Shown: piece after piece, positions 1-9,900 of the stretch
Layout: each line of letters begins with the position of its first letter
Position numbering within the stretch: the first letter of the stretch is position 1
Source: Singulisphaera sp. GP187
GTDB taxonomy: Bacteria; Planctomycetota; Planctomycetia; Gemmatales; Gemmataceae
Length of the DNA: 41,360 bases
Reading direction: 5' to 3'
Assembly: GCA_945905925.1 (NCBI GenBank)
Contig: CAMDQN010000057.1
Location: 1-41,360, forward strand
The notes under the pieces: generated by a model
The model's input: the letters and a program-made list of their open reading frames with translations, nothing else
What the model was told of the DNA's origin: nothing
The model's database searches: none
Made by a program: the position numbers and the translations under genes

Positions 1-285
1 CGAAGTTGTTCTTGAAGAGCGCCTGCCGACAAAGTGGGGATGCTGGACATTGGCTTCTCCTGTCAACGCACGCGAATTCGCAACTCCTTCAACACGTCAA
101 CGGATAGCACTCTCATATGTAGACGCCCCCGGAAGATTTGCCACACCCCGCCGGGCAGATGTGGGAGAACACGCTTGACCGAGGTTCCGCTGATCGCGGA
201 CAATGACAACTTGACCTGCTTTGCCACGCCACGCCTGACCTGCCTCATTCCAACCCGCCTGCCGCCCGTTCTGTCGGAGGGATCA
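1..285. other. Leading non-coding stretch, no gene supported
   Basis: I see no credible gene here. A reading frame in phase with the first gene stays open through this stretch, but its translation is arginine- and proline-rich without any family likeness. The signal peptide and the ribosome binding site both place the true start at 286. The stretch probably holds the promoter of the DUF1549 gene, although no convincing -35/-10 pair could be picked out. Confidence 0.4.
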
Positions 286-2871
286 ATGCGACACGCTCGA
301 CCCTCGAATCGCTTTGTCCCCTGCGCGAGTCTGGCCGCGCCGGCCGCGTTGATTCTGTTGGTTGCGTTCGGCCTGCCCGCTCAAGAGAAGCCCAGTGACG
401 GCCAGTTCGCTCCCGCCGTTGCGCAGGCCGAACCCCCATCGTTCAATCGTGAAGTCGTGCCGATACTCAGCCGACTCGGGTGTAACGCCGGCGGTTCGTG
501 TCACGGCATCGTGAAGGGGCAAGAAGGCTTTCGGCTCTCCCTCTTCGGCGCACAACCGGCGCAGGACTTCGAGCGCCTGACGCGTGAATTCGGCGGTCGG
601 CGGCTCGACCGTCACCGACCCGATAGCAGCCTCATCCTGATGAAGGCAACCGGGCAAGTTCCGCACGGCGGCGGCAAGCGAACCGAGGTCGGTAGCCGCG
701 ATTACCAAATCCTGCGCGGGTGGATCGCGAGCGGCGGGCGACTCGATGATGCCGCGAAGGCACGCGTCACGCGGTTGGCCGTTGACCCGGCGGAACTGCT
801 CCTAAAGGTCGGCGAGTCGGGGCGCTTGAAGGTCACCGCGACCTACGCCGACGGCACGACCGCGGACGTGACCCACCTCTGCCGTCACGAAACGAATGAT
901 GCGGAAGTCGCGACCACCAACGCATCCGGCGTCGTTCAGGGGCGGCGAGTGGGCGACACGGTCGCCGTCATCCGGTACGGCGCCGAACCGGTTCTCGTGA
1001 ACTTGCTCGTTGTGCCGAAGGAGACGCGAAACGCGTTCCCCGATGTGAAGGCTCACTACGTCATCGACGAGCAGGTTCTCGCCAAACTGCGCGCGATGGA
1101 TCTGCCGCCCGCGGCGCTCTGCGACGACGCGACCTTCCTCCGCCGGCTTTACCTCGACGTGACCGGCTTTCTGCCGCCACCGGAGGAGGTGCGCGCGTTC
1201 CTCGCGGACAAGACCGCCGACAAGCGGAACAAGAAGATCGACGAGGTACTCGCGAAGCCGGGGTACGCCGAAATCTGGGCCGCGAAGTTCAGTGACCTGA
1301 TCAAGCCGGTCGAGCGCGGCAACGACGGCGGCAACAACCTCGTTGGCGGTCAGGTACTCCGAATCCGGTTCTACGAGTGGCTGCGGGCTCGCTTGGAAGA
1401 GAACACCCGATACGACCAGTTGGTCGAACGCATCTTCGTTTCGAGCAGCGTGGAAGGCCGGCCCGTTGAGGAGTGGATCAAGGAGTTTCAGGCGCTCCGC
1501 GACGAGGTGACCAAGAAGAAGGACAAGACACTCGGAACCGGACCGCTGCTATCGGTCTACAATTCGCGACGGACGCTCGACCTGTTCTGGGAGCGCGACG
1601 GTGCCACTGGCGTTACCGGCGCGATGCAGTTCGCCCACGCCTTTCTGGGGTTGCGGCTACAGTGCGCACAATGCCACCGGCACCCTTACGACACCTGGCA
1701 GCAAGACGATCTCCTCAGTTTCGCCAACTTCTTCACGGCGGTGAACACCGGCGGGTCGCGGAAGAACAGCCCGGAGGTCGAAACGCATAAGGAGAAGCTC
1801 CAACCCGAACTGAAAGCGTGGGCCGAGGAACTCAAGACACTGAGCATGTCGAAGGACGCAGCCGACAAGAAGAAGGCATCGGAGCTGCAAGCGAAGATCG
1901 CGGCGACACAGGCTCCGTTCGCGACCGAGGTCGCACCGCTGAACGCTGCACCGGTCGGGTCGGTGCGCGTGACAAGCCCACTGGGGGCGCAATCATCGAG
2001 CGTGGCGCGGCTTCTCGGCGATAAGGCGCCGAGCGAGTTGGCCCCCGGTCAGGACCGGCGGAAGCTCGTGATGGAGTGGCTGCGGAAGCCCGATAACCAC
2101 TACTTCGCACGCGCCATCGTGAATCGCGTTTGGGAGCATTACATGGGTCGCGGTCTGGTCGATCCGGCTGACAACCTTTCGCCGCTGAACCCACCATCAC
2201 ACCCCGCCTTGTTGGATGCGTTGTCGCGAGACTTCATCAAGAGCGGTTACGATCTGAAGTGGCTGCACCGCACGATTCTCCAGAGCCGCACCTATCAGCA
2301 GAGTCACGAGGCTCACAACGCGAGCGGACGGGACACCCGCAACTACTCGCGGTTTGCGCTCCGCCGACTGCCGGGTGAGGTGATTCTCGACGTGGTAAAT
2401 CAGGCGACCGGCGCGAAGGAGAAATACCCGGCGACGTGGATGTTCCGCGAAGGCGAGCGCGCGGTCCTCACCGCGGGCGTGATGGTGGACGTCTACAACT
2501 TCTACAACATCAACGACCCCTTCCGGTATCTCGTCTTCGGTCGGCAACTCCGACGCACCAACGTGCAGTGCGATTGCGAACAGGGGCGCGACGTGGCCCT
2601 TCCGCAACTGTTGTTCCTCGCCAATCACGAAGAGGTTCGCCGCAAGATCACCGCTGACGACGGCCGCGTGGCACTGCTGGCGAACAACGACAAGTTGACC
2701 ACCGAGCAGCGGATCGAAGAACTGTTCCTGGCCGCACTCGGCCGCCTTCCGAGCGCCGACGAAATCAAGGCGGGTTTGGAGTACGTCAAATCGAGCGCCA
2801 CCCCGCGAAAGGGACTCGAAGACGTGCTCTGGAGTTTGGTGAACACACGCGAGTTTCAGTTGAACTATTAA
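286..2871 (+). CDS. Planctomycete cytochrome c / Big2 / DUF1549-DUF1553 exported protein
   Basis: An 861-residue exported protein of the large planctomycete family that joins a cytochrome-c-like PSCyt1 segment to DUF1549 and DUF1553. Its biochemical role is not established; redox function is inferred from the haem motifs. The start at 286 has GGAGG a few bases upstream and begins a hydrophobic signal segment (about residues 14-31). A haem-type motif CNAGGSCH lies at residues 66-73, then a bacterial Ig-like Big2 domain (about 163-243), then DUF1549 (about 258-430). A second motif, CAQCH, sits at 460-464, and DUF1553 follows from about 595, including the typical NRVWEHYMGRGLV segment. The first haem motif has five residues between the cysteines, not the usual two. 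The DUF1501 gene follows after 56 bp on the same strand, the usual partner, so the two are probably co-transcribed. Family confidence is high. Confidence 0.93.
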   Translation: MRHARPSNRFVPCASLAAPAALILLVAFGLPAQEKPSDGQFAPAVAQAEPPSFNREVVPILSRLGCNAGGSCHGIVKGQEGFRLSLFGAQPAQDFERLTREFGGRRLDRHRPDSSLILMKATGQVPHGGGKRTEVGSRDYQILRGWIASGGRLDDAAKARVTRLAVDPAELLLKVGESGRLKVTATYADGTTADVTHLCRHETNDAEVATTNASGVVQGRRVGDTVAVIRYGAEPVLVNLLVVPKETRNAFPDVKAHYVIDEQVLAKLRAMDLPPAALCDDATFLRRLYLDVTGFLPPPEEVRAFLADKTADKRNKKIDEVLAKPGYAEIWAAKFSDLIKPVERGNDGGNNLVGGQVLRIRFYEWLRARLEENTRYDQLVERIFVSSSVEGRPVEEWIKEFQALRDEVTKKKDKTLGTGPLLSVYNSRRTLDLFWERDGATGVTGAMQFAHAFLGLRLQCAQCHRHPYDTWQQDDLLSFANFFTAVNTGGSRKNSPEVETHKEKLQPELKAWAEELKTLSMSKDAADKKKASELQAKIAATQAPFATEVAPLNAAPVGSVRVTSPLGAQSSSVARLLGDKAPSELAPGQDRRKLVMEWLRKPDNHYFARAIVNRVWEHYMGRGLVDPADNLSPLNPPSHPALLDALSRDFIKSGYDLKWLHRTILQSRTYQQSHEAHNASGRDTRNYSRFALRRLPGEVILDVVNQATGAKEKYPATWMFREGERAVLTAGVMVDVYNFYNINDPFRYLVFGRQLRRTNVQCDCEQGRDVALPQLLFLANHEEVRRKITADDGRVALLANNDKLTTEQRIEELFLAALGRLPSADEIKAGLEYVKSSATPRKGLEDVLWSLVNTREFQLNY

Positions 2872-2927
2872 CCCCGTTTAGCCGCGACCCGAAGGGGAGC
2901 GCGGTGGCAGCAGAAGGAGCCTCTCCC

Positions 2928-4274
2928 ATGAAGCCCGGTTGCCGCGAGTACCATCGGTTCAGCCGCCGCGACGCTCTACGGGTCGGCGGCGCCACGTTCT
3001 TCGGCCTCACTGTGCCGCAACTCCTACGCGCCCGCGAGGAGGCGCCCGCCGCCAAGCCCGCGAAGGCGAAGCAAGTTCTACTCGTGTGGATGTACGGCGG
3101 GCCGTCGCAGATCGACATGTTCGACCTGAAGCCGGGTTCCAAGAAGGACGCGGTGCGACCGCTGTTCAAGCCGATCCAGACCGCGCTGCCGGAACTTCAC
3201 GTCAGCGAACTGCTGCCGCGAATGGCCCGCATCGCGGACAAGTATACGGTGCTGCGCTCGATGTGGGCCGGGTCGCTCCACTGGACCCACTCCGCCCTCG
3301 CGTACATGCTCTGCGGTAACGCGCGGACGCCCAATTCGCTCGCCTACCCGACGATGGGTTCGGTGGTTGCGAAGGTGAAGGGTGGCCCGGCCGACATGCC
3401 CAACTACATCGCGCTGAACATGTTCCCCGCGAAGGGCGCCGACGGAGTGCCCGGTGCCGGCGATTGCTTCCTCGGGGCCGCCTACGAACCGCTCGTTTTG
3501 CAACCCGACGCCAGCGCCAAGAACCCGATGGCCGAGATGCTCGTCGCTCCGCACCTCGACGTGAAGACATTCGAGCGGAAGACGAACTTGCTGAAAGCGT
3601 TCGACCAGAAACTGCGGAGCATGGACCGGCTCGACCCGCTCGTTGAGGCGATGGACCAGCACCAGCAGAAGGCGTTCGACATGCTGCGGTCGCCGAAGAT
3701 TCGCGAAGCGTTCAACCTGACGAAGCTCTCCCCGAAGGTGCTCGACCGCTACGGCCATTCCAAGCATCCTTACGGCGGCGGGGACCAGAACCAGAGCCTG
3801 CTCGTCGCGCGGCGACTGATCGAAGCCGGCGCGCCGTTCGTTCACGTCGATTACCAGAACTGGGACTGGCACGGGGCGCCGGAGAACGTGTCGGGGCAGC
3901 CGAAGTTGCTGCCGCAGTGGGACACGGGGATGTCCGCGCTGTTGGAGGACATGGACGATCGCGGGCTGCTGGAAAACACGATCGTCATCGCGATGGGCGA
4001 ACAGGGCCGCGGGCCGCTGGACCGGAATCACTGGAGCGGTACGCAGTTCGTGCTGCTGGCCGGCGGCGGCTTCGCCCGCGGGCGGGTCGTGGGGGCCACC
4101 GACGCCGACGGCATGAAGCAAACCGAGGACGAGTGTTTCCCCGAAGACTTGGCCGCGACCATCTACGGGCAACTCGGCATCGATCCGCACGCGCAACTGA
4201 TGGCTAACGGCGAACGACCGGTTCGCATCGTGGACAAGGACAACATCAAAGTCATCAAGAAAGTCCTCGCGTAA
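2928..4274 (+). CDS. DUF1501 family protein
   Basis: A 448-residue DUF1501 protein. The family has an alkaline-phosphatase/sulfatase-like fold and in planctomycetes normally sits directly after DUF1549/DUF1553 genes, as here. Its substrate is unknown. The N-terminus carries a Tat-type signature (SRRDALRVGGATFFG, about residues 12-26). The hallmark GGPSQIDMFDLKPG follows near residue 55, and HVDYQNWDWHG lies in the second half. The ATG at 2928 is preferred over a GTG at 2904 because AAGGAG lies about nine bases before it and the Tat motif is then close to the N-terminus. Export is inferred from that motif; the haem protein upstream is likely exported too. Confidence in the family is high, in function low. 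Confidence 0.93.
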   Translation: MKPGCREYHRFSRRDALRVGGATFFGLTVPQLLRAREEAPAAKPAKAKQVLLVWMYGGPSQIDMFDLKPGSKKDAVRPLFKPIQTALPELHVSELLPRMARIADKYTVLRSMWAGSLHWTHSALAYMLCGNARTPNSLAYPTMGSVVAKVKGGPADMPNYIALNMFPAKGADGVPGAGDCFLGAAYEPLVLQPDASAKNPMAEMLVAPHLDVKTFERKTNLLKAFDQKLRSMDRLDPLVEAMDQHQQKAFDMLRSPKIREAFNLTKLSPKVLDRYGHSKHPYGGGDQNQSLLVARRLIEAGAPFVHVDYQNWDWHGAPENVSGQPKLLPQWDTGMSALLEDMDDRGLLENTIVIAMGEQGRGPLDRNHWSGTQFVLLAGGGFARGRVVGATDADGMKQTEDECFPEDLAATIYGQLGIDPHAQLMANGERPVRIVDKDNIKVIKKVLA

Positions 4275-4301
4275 TTCACGTTCCGGGTGACGGTGCCTTT
4301 G

Positions 4302-4332
4302 TCGTGGTGAAGGCCGGCCGCCTGCACCACGA
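4302..4332. terminator. Possible hairpin between convergent genes
   Basis: An 8-bp perfect stem, TCGTGGTG (4302-4309) with CACCACGA (4325-4332), encloses a loop containing GGCCGGCC. It lies 28 bp after the DUF1501 stop and 65 bp from the end of the convergent oxidoreductase. There is no T-tract, so a terminator role is only suggested by position. Confidence 0.3.
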
Positions 4333-4396
4333 GCCGCGAAAGACTTACTGACGAAAGGTACCGGGTTATCCGTTGTCCTGTTCAGCGACGTTGACA

Positions 4397-5506
4397 TCAC
4401 GTGGAGCGTGATGACTCCGATGAAATCTCCACCAACGCCCCGCCGTTTCGCGCGGACGCGAGGCACGCGTCCATCACCACCTGCGTTTTCAGCGCGAGGT
4501 CGCCCCACGTTGCATCGAGTTTCCCCGACAGCGCTAACCCGCTGAACGTGCGGATCATGTTTGTTTCCGGGGCGTCGGGCGCGCCGTCGCTGTACTCGGT
4601 CACGGCGAATCGTTTTGGGTGGCTCTCCCAGTGATAGCGAGTGCCCTTCACGTTGAACACCGGCCGGTCCGCGACGAACGACGATTCGCACCCGTAGTAC
4701 GGCAGCACGAAGTCCGCCACGTTGATGCTGCCATTCGTGCCGCTAACGTGCGCCCACTGCTGCAACTCGGTGTTGAACGAGCAGTAGAAGGACGCCGACA
4801 CGCCGTTGTCCCAGAATAGTTCGCCGCTGAATTCCATCGGCACGTTAGCCGCGTTCTCGGTGAGCATTCTGCCGCTCACCTTTGTCGGCATGGCGTACTT
4901 CATCACGAACAGCGCGAAGCGAATGTTGTACCAGCCCAGGTCGCCGAGCGCTCCGAGTGGTTCCATCTCGCGGCTCACGCGGATGTTCCCTTTCATGAAG
5001 TCTTCGCCGGCCGCGAAACTGAACTGCGACGTGATCCGTCGCAATTGCCCCACGGTTTCGCCGCCGTCGATTGTGGCGCGTAACAGCGGAAGCCGCTTGC
5101 TGTGCATGAACATCACGCCGTCCATGAACTGCACGTTCTTGGCCTTGCACGCGTCCAGCATCACGCGAAGTTCGGTGGCGTCCGGGCCGCACGGTTTCTC
5201 GCAGAGGACGTGTTTGCCCGCGTTCGCGGCTTTTACGACCCACTCGCGGCGGATCCCCGTTGGGAGCGGAATGTACACCGCGTCCACGTCGGTGCGCTTC
5301 AATAGTTCGTCGTAGTTGCACGCGGTCGGTGCGGTGGGGAAGGGGCACTCGCTCTGATTCGCGTCCAGCCACTCCTTCGCGCGCGCCGGTTCGCGGCTCG
5401 CGACCGCCGTCAGAGTGGCGTTCTCCGCGAGCCGAATCGCCTTCCAGTTCTTGCGCGCGATGTTGGCGGCGCCCAGAATCCCCCACCGACAAACAGTTAC
5501 TGGCAT
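4397..5506 (-). CDS. Gfo/Idh/MocA family NAD(P)-dependent oxidoreductase
   Basis: A 369-residue member of the Gfo/Idh/MocA dehydrogenase family, which oxidises or reduces sugars and related polyols with NAD(P). The N-terminal Rossmann motif is WGILGAANIA (about residues 8-17). The family signature GKHVLCEKP is near residue 100, and its lysine belongs to the conserved EKP catalytic/binding motif. The C-terminal half has the usual beta-sheet substrate domain. No signal peptide is visible, so a cytoplasmic enzyme is likely. I chose the ATG at 5506 over a GTG nine bases earlier because CGGAG is well spaced upstream. It is divergent from the molybdoenzyme gene, with about 60 bp between the two starts. 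The substrate cannot be told from sequence. Confidence 0.93.
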   Translation of the reverse strand: MPVTVCRWGILGAANIARKNWKAIRLAENATLTAVASREPARAKEWLDANQSECPFPTAPTACNYDELLKRTDVDAVYIPLPTGIRREWVVKAANAGKHVLCEKPCGPDATELRVMLDACKAKNVQFMDGVMFMHSKRLPLLRATIDGGETVGQLRRITSQFSFAAGEDFMKGNIRVSREMEPLGALGDLGWYNIRFALFVMKYAMPTKVSGRMLTENAANVPMEFSGELFWDNGVSASFYCSFNTELQQWAHVSGTNGSINVADFVLPYYGCESSFVADRPVFNVKGTRYHWESHPKRFAVTEYSDGAPDAPETNMIRTFSGLALSGKLDATWGDLALKTQVVMDACLASARNGGALVEISSESSRST

Positions 5507-5569
5507 GTTGCGCACTCCGAGGTATCATCAGCGAACCGTTTCAACCGTTGGTGTATGAAGGGCCAAGCC

Positions 5570-6826
5570 ATGAGCGACGCGAAACAGTTCCTGACCGAAC
5601 ACAACGACCTCACGCGCCGGTTCTTCCTGCGCTGTGGCGTCACGCTCGCGGCGGGTACTGCGGTGGCGGCGAACGCGAACGCCGCCGACACCCCGGCCGA
5701 ACTCGCGCCGGTGTTGGAGAAGCTCGAAAGCTACTTCACCACGCAGGACAAGTTCGGCGATGTCTCTCGCGGACGCCCGGTTCCGCACACGCTGCCGCTC
5801 GCGAAGAAGAAGGAAGTCGGACTCACGCGCGAAACGTGGAGCCTCGACATCATCTCTGACCCCGACAACCCCGCGACGCTCGGCAAGCAATTCACCAAGA
5901 AGGACAACACCGCGATCGACTTCGCGGCACTGGTGAAGCTCGGCGAGAAGCACGCGGTGCGGTTCGCCAAGGTGATGACGTGCCTTAACATCGGCTGCCC
6001 GCTCGGAATGGGCATCTGGGAAGGCGTGCCGCTACGCACGCTCGTGTGGCTCACGCAACCAAGAGAGAACCTGCGCCGCGTGTTCTACTACGGCTACCAC
6101 AACGACGACCCGAAGCAGATTTTCCGCAGTTCGCTGCCAGTCGGGCGCATTCTCGAAGACCCCGACAACGTGCCGCCGGTGATCGCGTGTTACAAGCTCA
6201 ACGGTGAATGGCTCACGCCGGAACGCGGCGCTCCCGTGCGAATCGTCGTGCCCGAGCACTACGGTTACAAGTCGGTGAAGTGGCTCACGCACGTCGTGTT
6301 GAGCAACCTGTACCACGCGAACGACACCTACGGCACGCAGAACAACGATGTCGATAGCCCGATGAAGACGTTCGCCGCGACGATCCACGTGCCCAACGAA
6401 GCGAAGGCCGACACGCCGATTCCGATTACCGGTTACGCGCAGTCAGGCATTTCCGGGCTGTCGAAGGTGCAAGTGTGGGTGAGTCCGGCGGGGAAAGGCT
6501 GGGACAAGGACGATCCGTATTTCACCACCGCGCCGTGGACCAACGCAACCATCCTCCCGCTGCCGAAGAAACTCGGTGGCGACCTGCCGGGCGGGGCGAT
6601 CCCGAAGGACACGATGGGTTTCGACGCGACCGGTAAGCCGGCCGAGTGGCCGATGCGTCTGGCGAAAGCGCACTGGGCCGCGCTGCTCCCAGGCTTGCCC
6701 GCGGGCGAGTACACGCTTCGTTGCCGCACGATTGACGTGAAGGGCGCGGCCCAACCGATGCCGCGCCCGTTCAAGAAGTCGGGAAGGTGTGATATCGAGG
6801 CGACGAAGTTCACCGTCGCGGGGTGA
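5570..6826 (+). CDS. Tat-exported sulfite-oxidase-like molybdopterin oxidoreductase
   Basis: A 418-residue protein of the sulfite oxidase/SoxC/YedY superfamily, which binds a molybdenum cofactor and oxidises or reduces small sulfur or related compounds, usually in the periplasm. The N-terminus has a Tat-like twin arginine (TRRFFLR, residues 15-21) followed by an alanine-rich segment. The Mo-pterin domain shows IWEGVPLRTLVWL, then LNGEWLTPERGAPVRIVVP and YGYKSVKWL, all typical. Cys138 (MTCLNIGC) is the likely Mo ligand; a second cysteine at 143 is unusual. The C-terminal part (about 270-418) matches the Ig-like dimerisation domain of the family. The ATG at 5570 is chosen over one at 5555 because GAAGGG precedes it. 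No cytochrome partner is adjacent, so the electron acceptor is unknown. Confidence 0.88.
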   Translation: MSDAKQFLTEHNDLTRRFFLRCGVTLAAGTAVAANANAADTPAELAPVLEKLESYFTTQDKFGDVSRGRPVPHTLPLAKKKEVGLTRETWSLDIISDPDNPATLGKQFTKKDNTAIDFAALVKLGEKHAVRFAKVMTCLNIGCPLGMGIWEGVPLRTLVWLTQPRENLRRVFYYGYHNDDPKQIFRSSLPVGRILEDPDNVPPVIACYKLNGEWLTPERGAPVRIVVPEHYGYKSVKWLTHVVLSNLYHANDTYGTQNNDVDSPMKTFAATIHVPNEAKADTPIPITGYAQSGISGLSKVQVWVSPAGKGWDKDDPYFTTAPWTNATILPLPKKLGGDLPGGAIPKDTMGFDATGKPAEWPMRLAKAHWAALLPGLPAGEYTLRCRTIDVKGAAQPMPRPFKKSGRCDIEATKFTVAG

Positions 6827-6889
6827 CACGACTACCCGCCCAGCAACAACCTCTCCCCAACCCCGCTGTTCACCAGGCGGGAAACAAAC

Positions 6890-6915
6890 AACCGCCGCCC
6901 GTGAGGGCGGCGGTT
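6890..6915 (-). terminator. Rho-independent terminator of the giant gene
   Basis: A perfect 11-bp stem, AACCGCCGCCC with GGGCGGCGGTT, has a four-base GTGA loop. Read on the minus strand the stem is followed by TTGTTTGTTT, a T-rich tail. It lies 35 bp after the stop of the giant minus-strand gene and 63 bp after the convergent molybdoenzyme, so it may stop both transcripts. The T-tail favours the minus direction. Confidence 0.75.
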
Positions 6916-6950
6916 CGGGTTATCGCGAGGGTAGCCTGGCGGCCCCGAGA

Positions 6951-9900
6951 TCACAGGGCGCGGAAGCGGAAGTACTCCTCACCCCGCAGGAGCAAGCGAA
7001 TGATGGTCTGCTCGGTGTCCGCGATGGCCGGGTTGTTCATCCGGGCCACCCAGAAGTCGCGCTCCGGGATGGTCGCCGCCCGCCCGAGGTAGGTGACGTA
7101 AATGCGGTTCACCAAGAGGCGGCGGAAATCGGTCGCGATCGCGACCCCATTGAGGATCCCGTTCGTGATGTCGTAGGCGACAAGGAGCCGGGCGTTGGCG
7201 AGATCCTGTGTCGTCAGCCCGTTCGTGGCGTTGGGCGTCTGGCTGTCGAGGTAGGCCAATCGCTGGGCCGCGAGGTTGCCGGTCACGCTCTGATTGAGGA
7301 GGTCGCTGTACACGTTCGTCAGCCAGCCCGAGTTCGAACTGCCCGACCCGCTGAGGAGGAAGTACTCGTTGAGCGAGGTGATGTAGGCCTGGACCAGTTC
7401 CAGACGCTGCCCGTACGGCTGGTACACCAGGTTCTCCGCGAAGTCCAGTTCGGCCTGCGTGGGTACCCGCACCGGCCCCGCGGTGGGGATGAGATCGGCG
7501 TAGTAGGACGTGTACTGGCGGTTGCGGTACTCCAGGCTGCTGACAAGCTGCCCCAGGATCGTCTCGCGGGCGGCGAAGTAGTTGCCCAGCACCGTCGTCA
7601 GCACGCCGTTGAACTCCCCCACTGCTGTGGCATTGGTCACTGTCGCGGTGCCCGGGTTCGCTGTCAGGGCGTATGTGAAACTGGTCGCGGTCGCGGACAC
7701 GACGGTGAACGTGCCGTTGTACCCGTTCGGGATCAGGCTCCCGGCGATGCCCGCGACAGTCACGTTCTGGCTGGGCACCAGGACGTTGTTCGCGGTGATC
7801 GTCACCGTCCCGGCGGACCACGACGCGGCGGTGATGGGTGTTGACGGCTGGGTAGTCAGGATCGACGGGCGGCCCAGAGCCGTCGTGTAGATGCTCTTGA
7901 GCCACTCGAAGTTGCTGTTCCCGTGAACCCTCAGGTATTCCGGCGACGACACCAGCGCGAGAACCACCTGCTGGTCACCGGTCGGTTGTCCGGCGGCACG
8001 AGCGGTTCGGAGCAGGGGAACCAGGGGCGTGGTCTCGTCTAGCGCGGGGTCGGCATTGCGAACCGGAGTGCGGCCCAGGAGCGCGACGAAGTACCCGCTC
8101 ACCGTTCGCTGATACCACGCGTCTTGGACGACCAGGATGTTGGCGACCTGGGTCCGCGTGATGGTGCCGGCGTTCAACGAGTTGACCAGATTCACACCAG
8201 CGGGAAGCGAGGCGACGTTTGCCAGGCCCAGCGTGTCCATGTAGGCCCGGTTCACCCAACCCGCGTTGGTGCCACCAGCGCTCGCGAAGTACTCGGGGGT
8301 GTCGATCAGGAAGGCGGCCACCGGACCGAACGTGCCGCCGCTCAGGATGTAGTTCCGAGCTGGGACCAGTTCCGCCCCGGTCGGGACGCGGCGGAGGTAC
8401 TGCTGGTAGTACATCGTCATCAGGCGGTCCACCTCCTCGTTTGTCCCGATCAGCGATCGGGCGACCGAGTTGAGCGACGCCAGACGGGCCGGTTCGAGGA
8501 TTGTGTCATTCTGGTTGGCGAAGCTCGGGTTGTCCGGTGCCCGGCCGAGCAGGTCTGTGTACGCGGCTGCGATGAACCGACCGCTGTCGGTGTGGTTGAC
8601 CGTCAGCGTCACGCCGAACAGGTCGCCGACGTTGGTACTGGTTGGCACCTCGCCGTTGGCGGCGTTGGCGTTCTGGTTGAACTGGTTGCCCGTGTTGGCG
8701 TACGTCCCGTTCTGGTCGATGAAGTCCTTCGGCACGATATTCAAGATGTTGGGGATGATGTAGAACCCGTACGTGCCGTCGAACAGTTGTGGGGCGAACG
8801 TCGCCGTGTACGTCAGGTTCGTGCTATCGTTCGGGGTGATCGAGAGCGGCGAGACCGACCCGGTCGGCCCCAGGAGCACCGCCGGGGCGCTGGTCGCCAG
8901 AATGGTCGGGAGTGCGTTCCGCTCGGCCTGATTGAGCGGTCGCCCCGACAGGGAGCGGGACAGGGAGTCCAGCCAGTTGCGGTCGGTCGCGACCTTCAGT
9001 ATCCCTTGTTGCTCGCCAACGATCTGTGAGACGAACTCGCTGCCTTCGTATCCGATCACCACATCGAGAACGCCGTCCTGGTTGGTGTCGCCGAGTGCGA
9101 TCGCAGCTGGCAGGACGCCGGTAACCGGGTACGCGAGCCGGCTCTCGAACGTGAGTGGCAACGTTCCGGCTCCCGTCGTCGTGTTGAACAGGATCGATAG
9201 CGCGGGGTCGGTTAGGGAATCGTTCGCAACCACCAGATCGGGCCGGGCGTCGCCATTCATGTCACCCAACCGGACCGAACGCGGGTTGGCCCCGACCGCC
9301 GCGGTTGTGGGCGTGAACACGGATGCACCGGCGTTCTGGAACACGAGTACCTGGCCGGCCGCGGTGTCCGCAGTCGCGACGATATCCACGTCCGCGTCCG
9401 CGTCAAGGTCGCCGACTGCCACCGAGGTGACCACGACCGGTGTGGCACCGGTAAGCCGGTTGGCGAGCAGCGATACCGTCGGTGTTCCCACGACGGTCGT
9501 GGTGTTGGTCAAGACCGTCACGCCGGTCGCGCCCGAAATGATCAGGTCATTCCGGCTGTCACCGGTTACATTCCCCAACGCGATGTCCGTTGGGCTGAGC
9601 ACCTCGCTCACGGTTACCGTGGCATCGTTGTTGGCCACCTGGTAGCGGCGGGTCGCGCTTCCGACGGTCACCCCGGTGAAGGTGCCGTTGCCGATCCCGG
9701 CCGCGCCGTTGCCGAGTAGCACGCTGGCGGTGTAGTAGTCGTCGGCCCCGTTGGCTGGGGTGTTGTTGTCGTAGAGCGCCTGGTTGGCGACTACGAGGTC
9801 AGCGATCGAGTCGCCGTCCACATCGCCGGCCGCGATGCCGACCGGCTGGCCGCCCGCGTTCAGGTCGGTGCGGGCGCCGAAACTGAGCGTCGCAGCGTTG

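Noticed and set aside
3078-4691. A 537-codon minus-strand frame
   Set aside because: It overlaps the clear DUF1501 and Gfo/Idh/MocA genes and has no recognisable domain.
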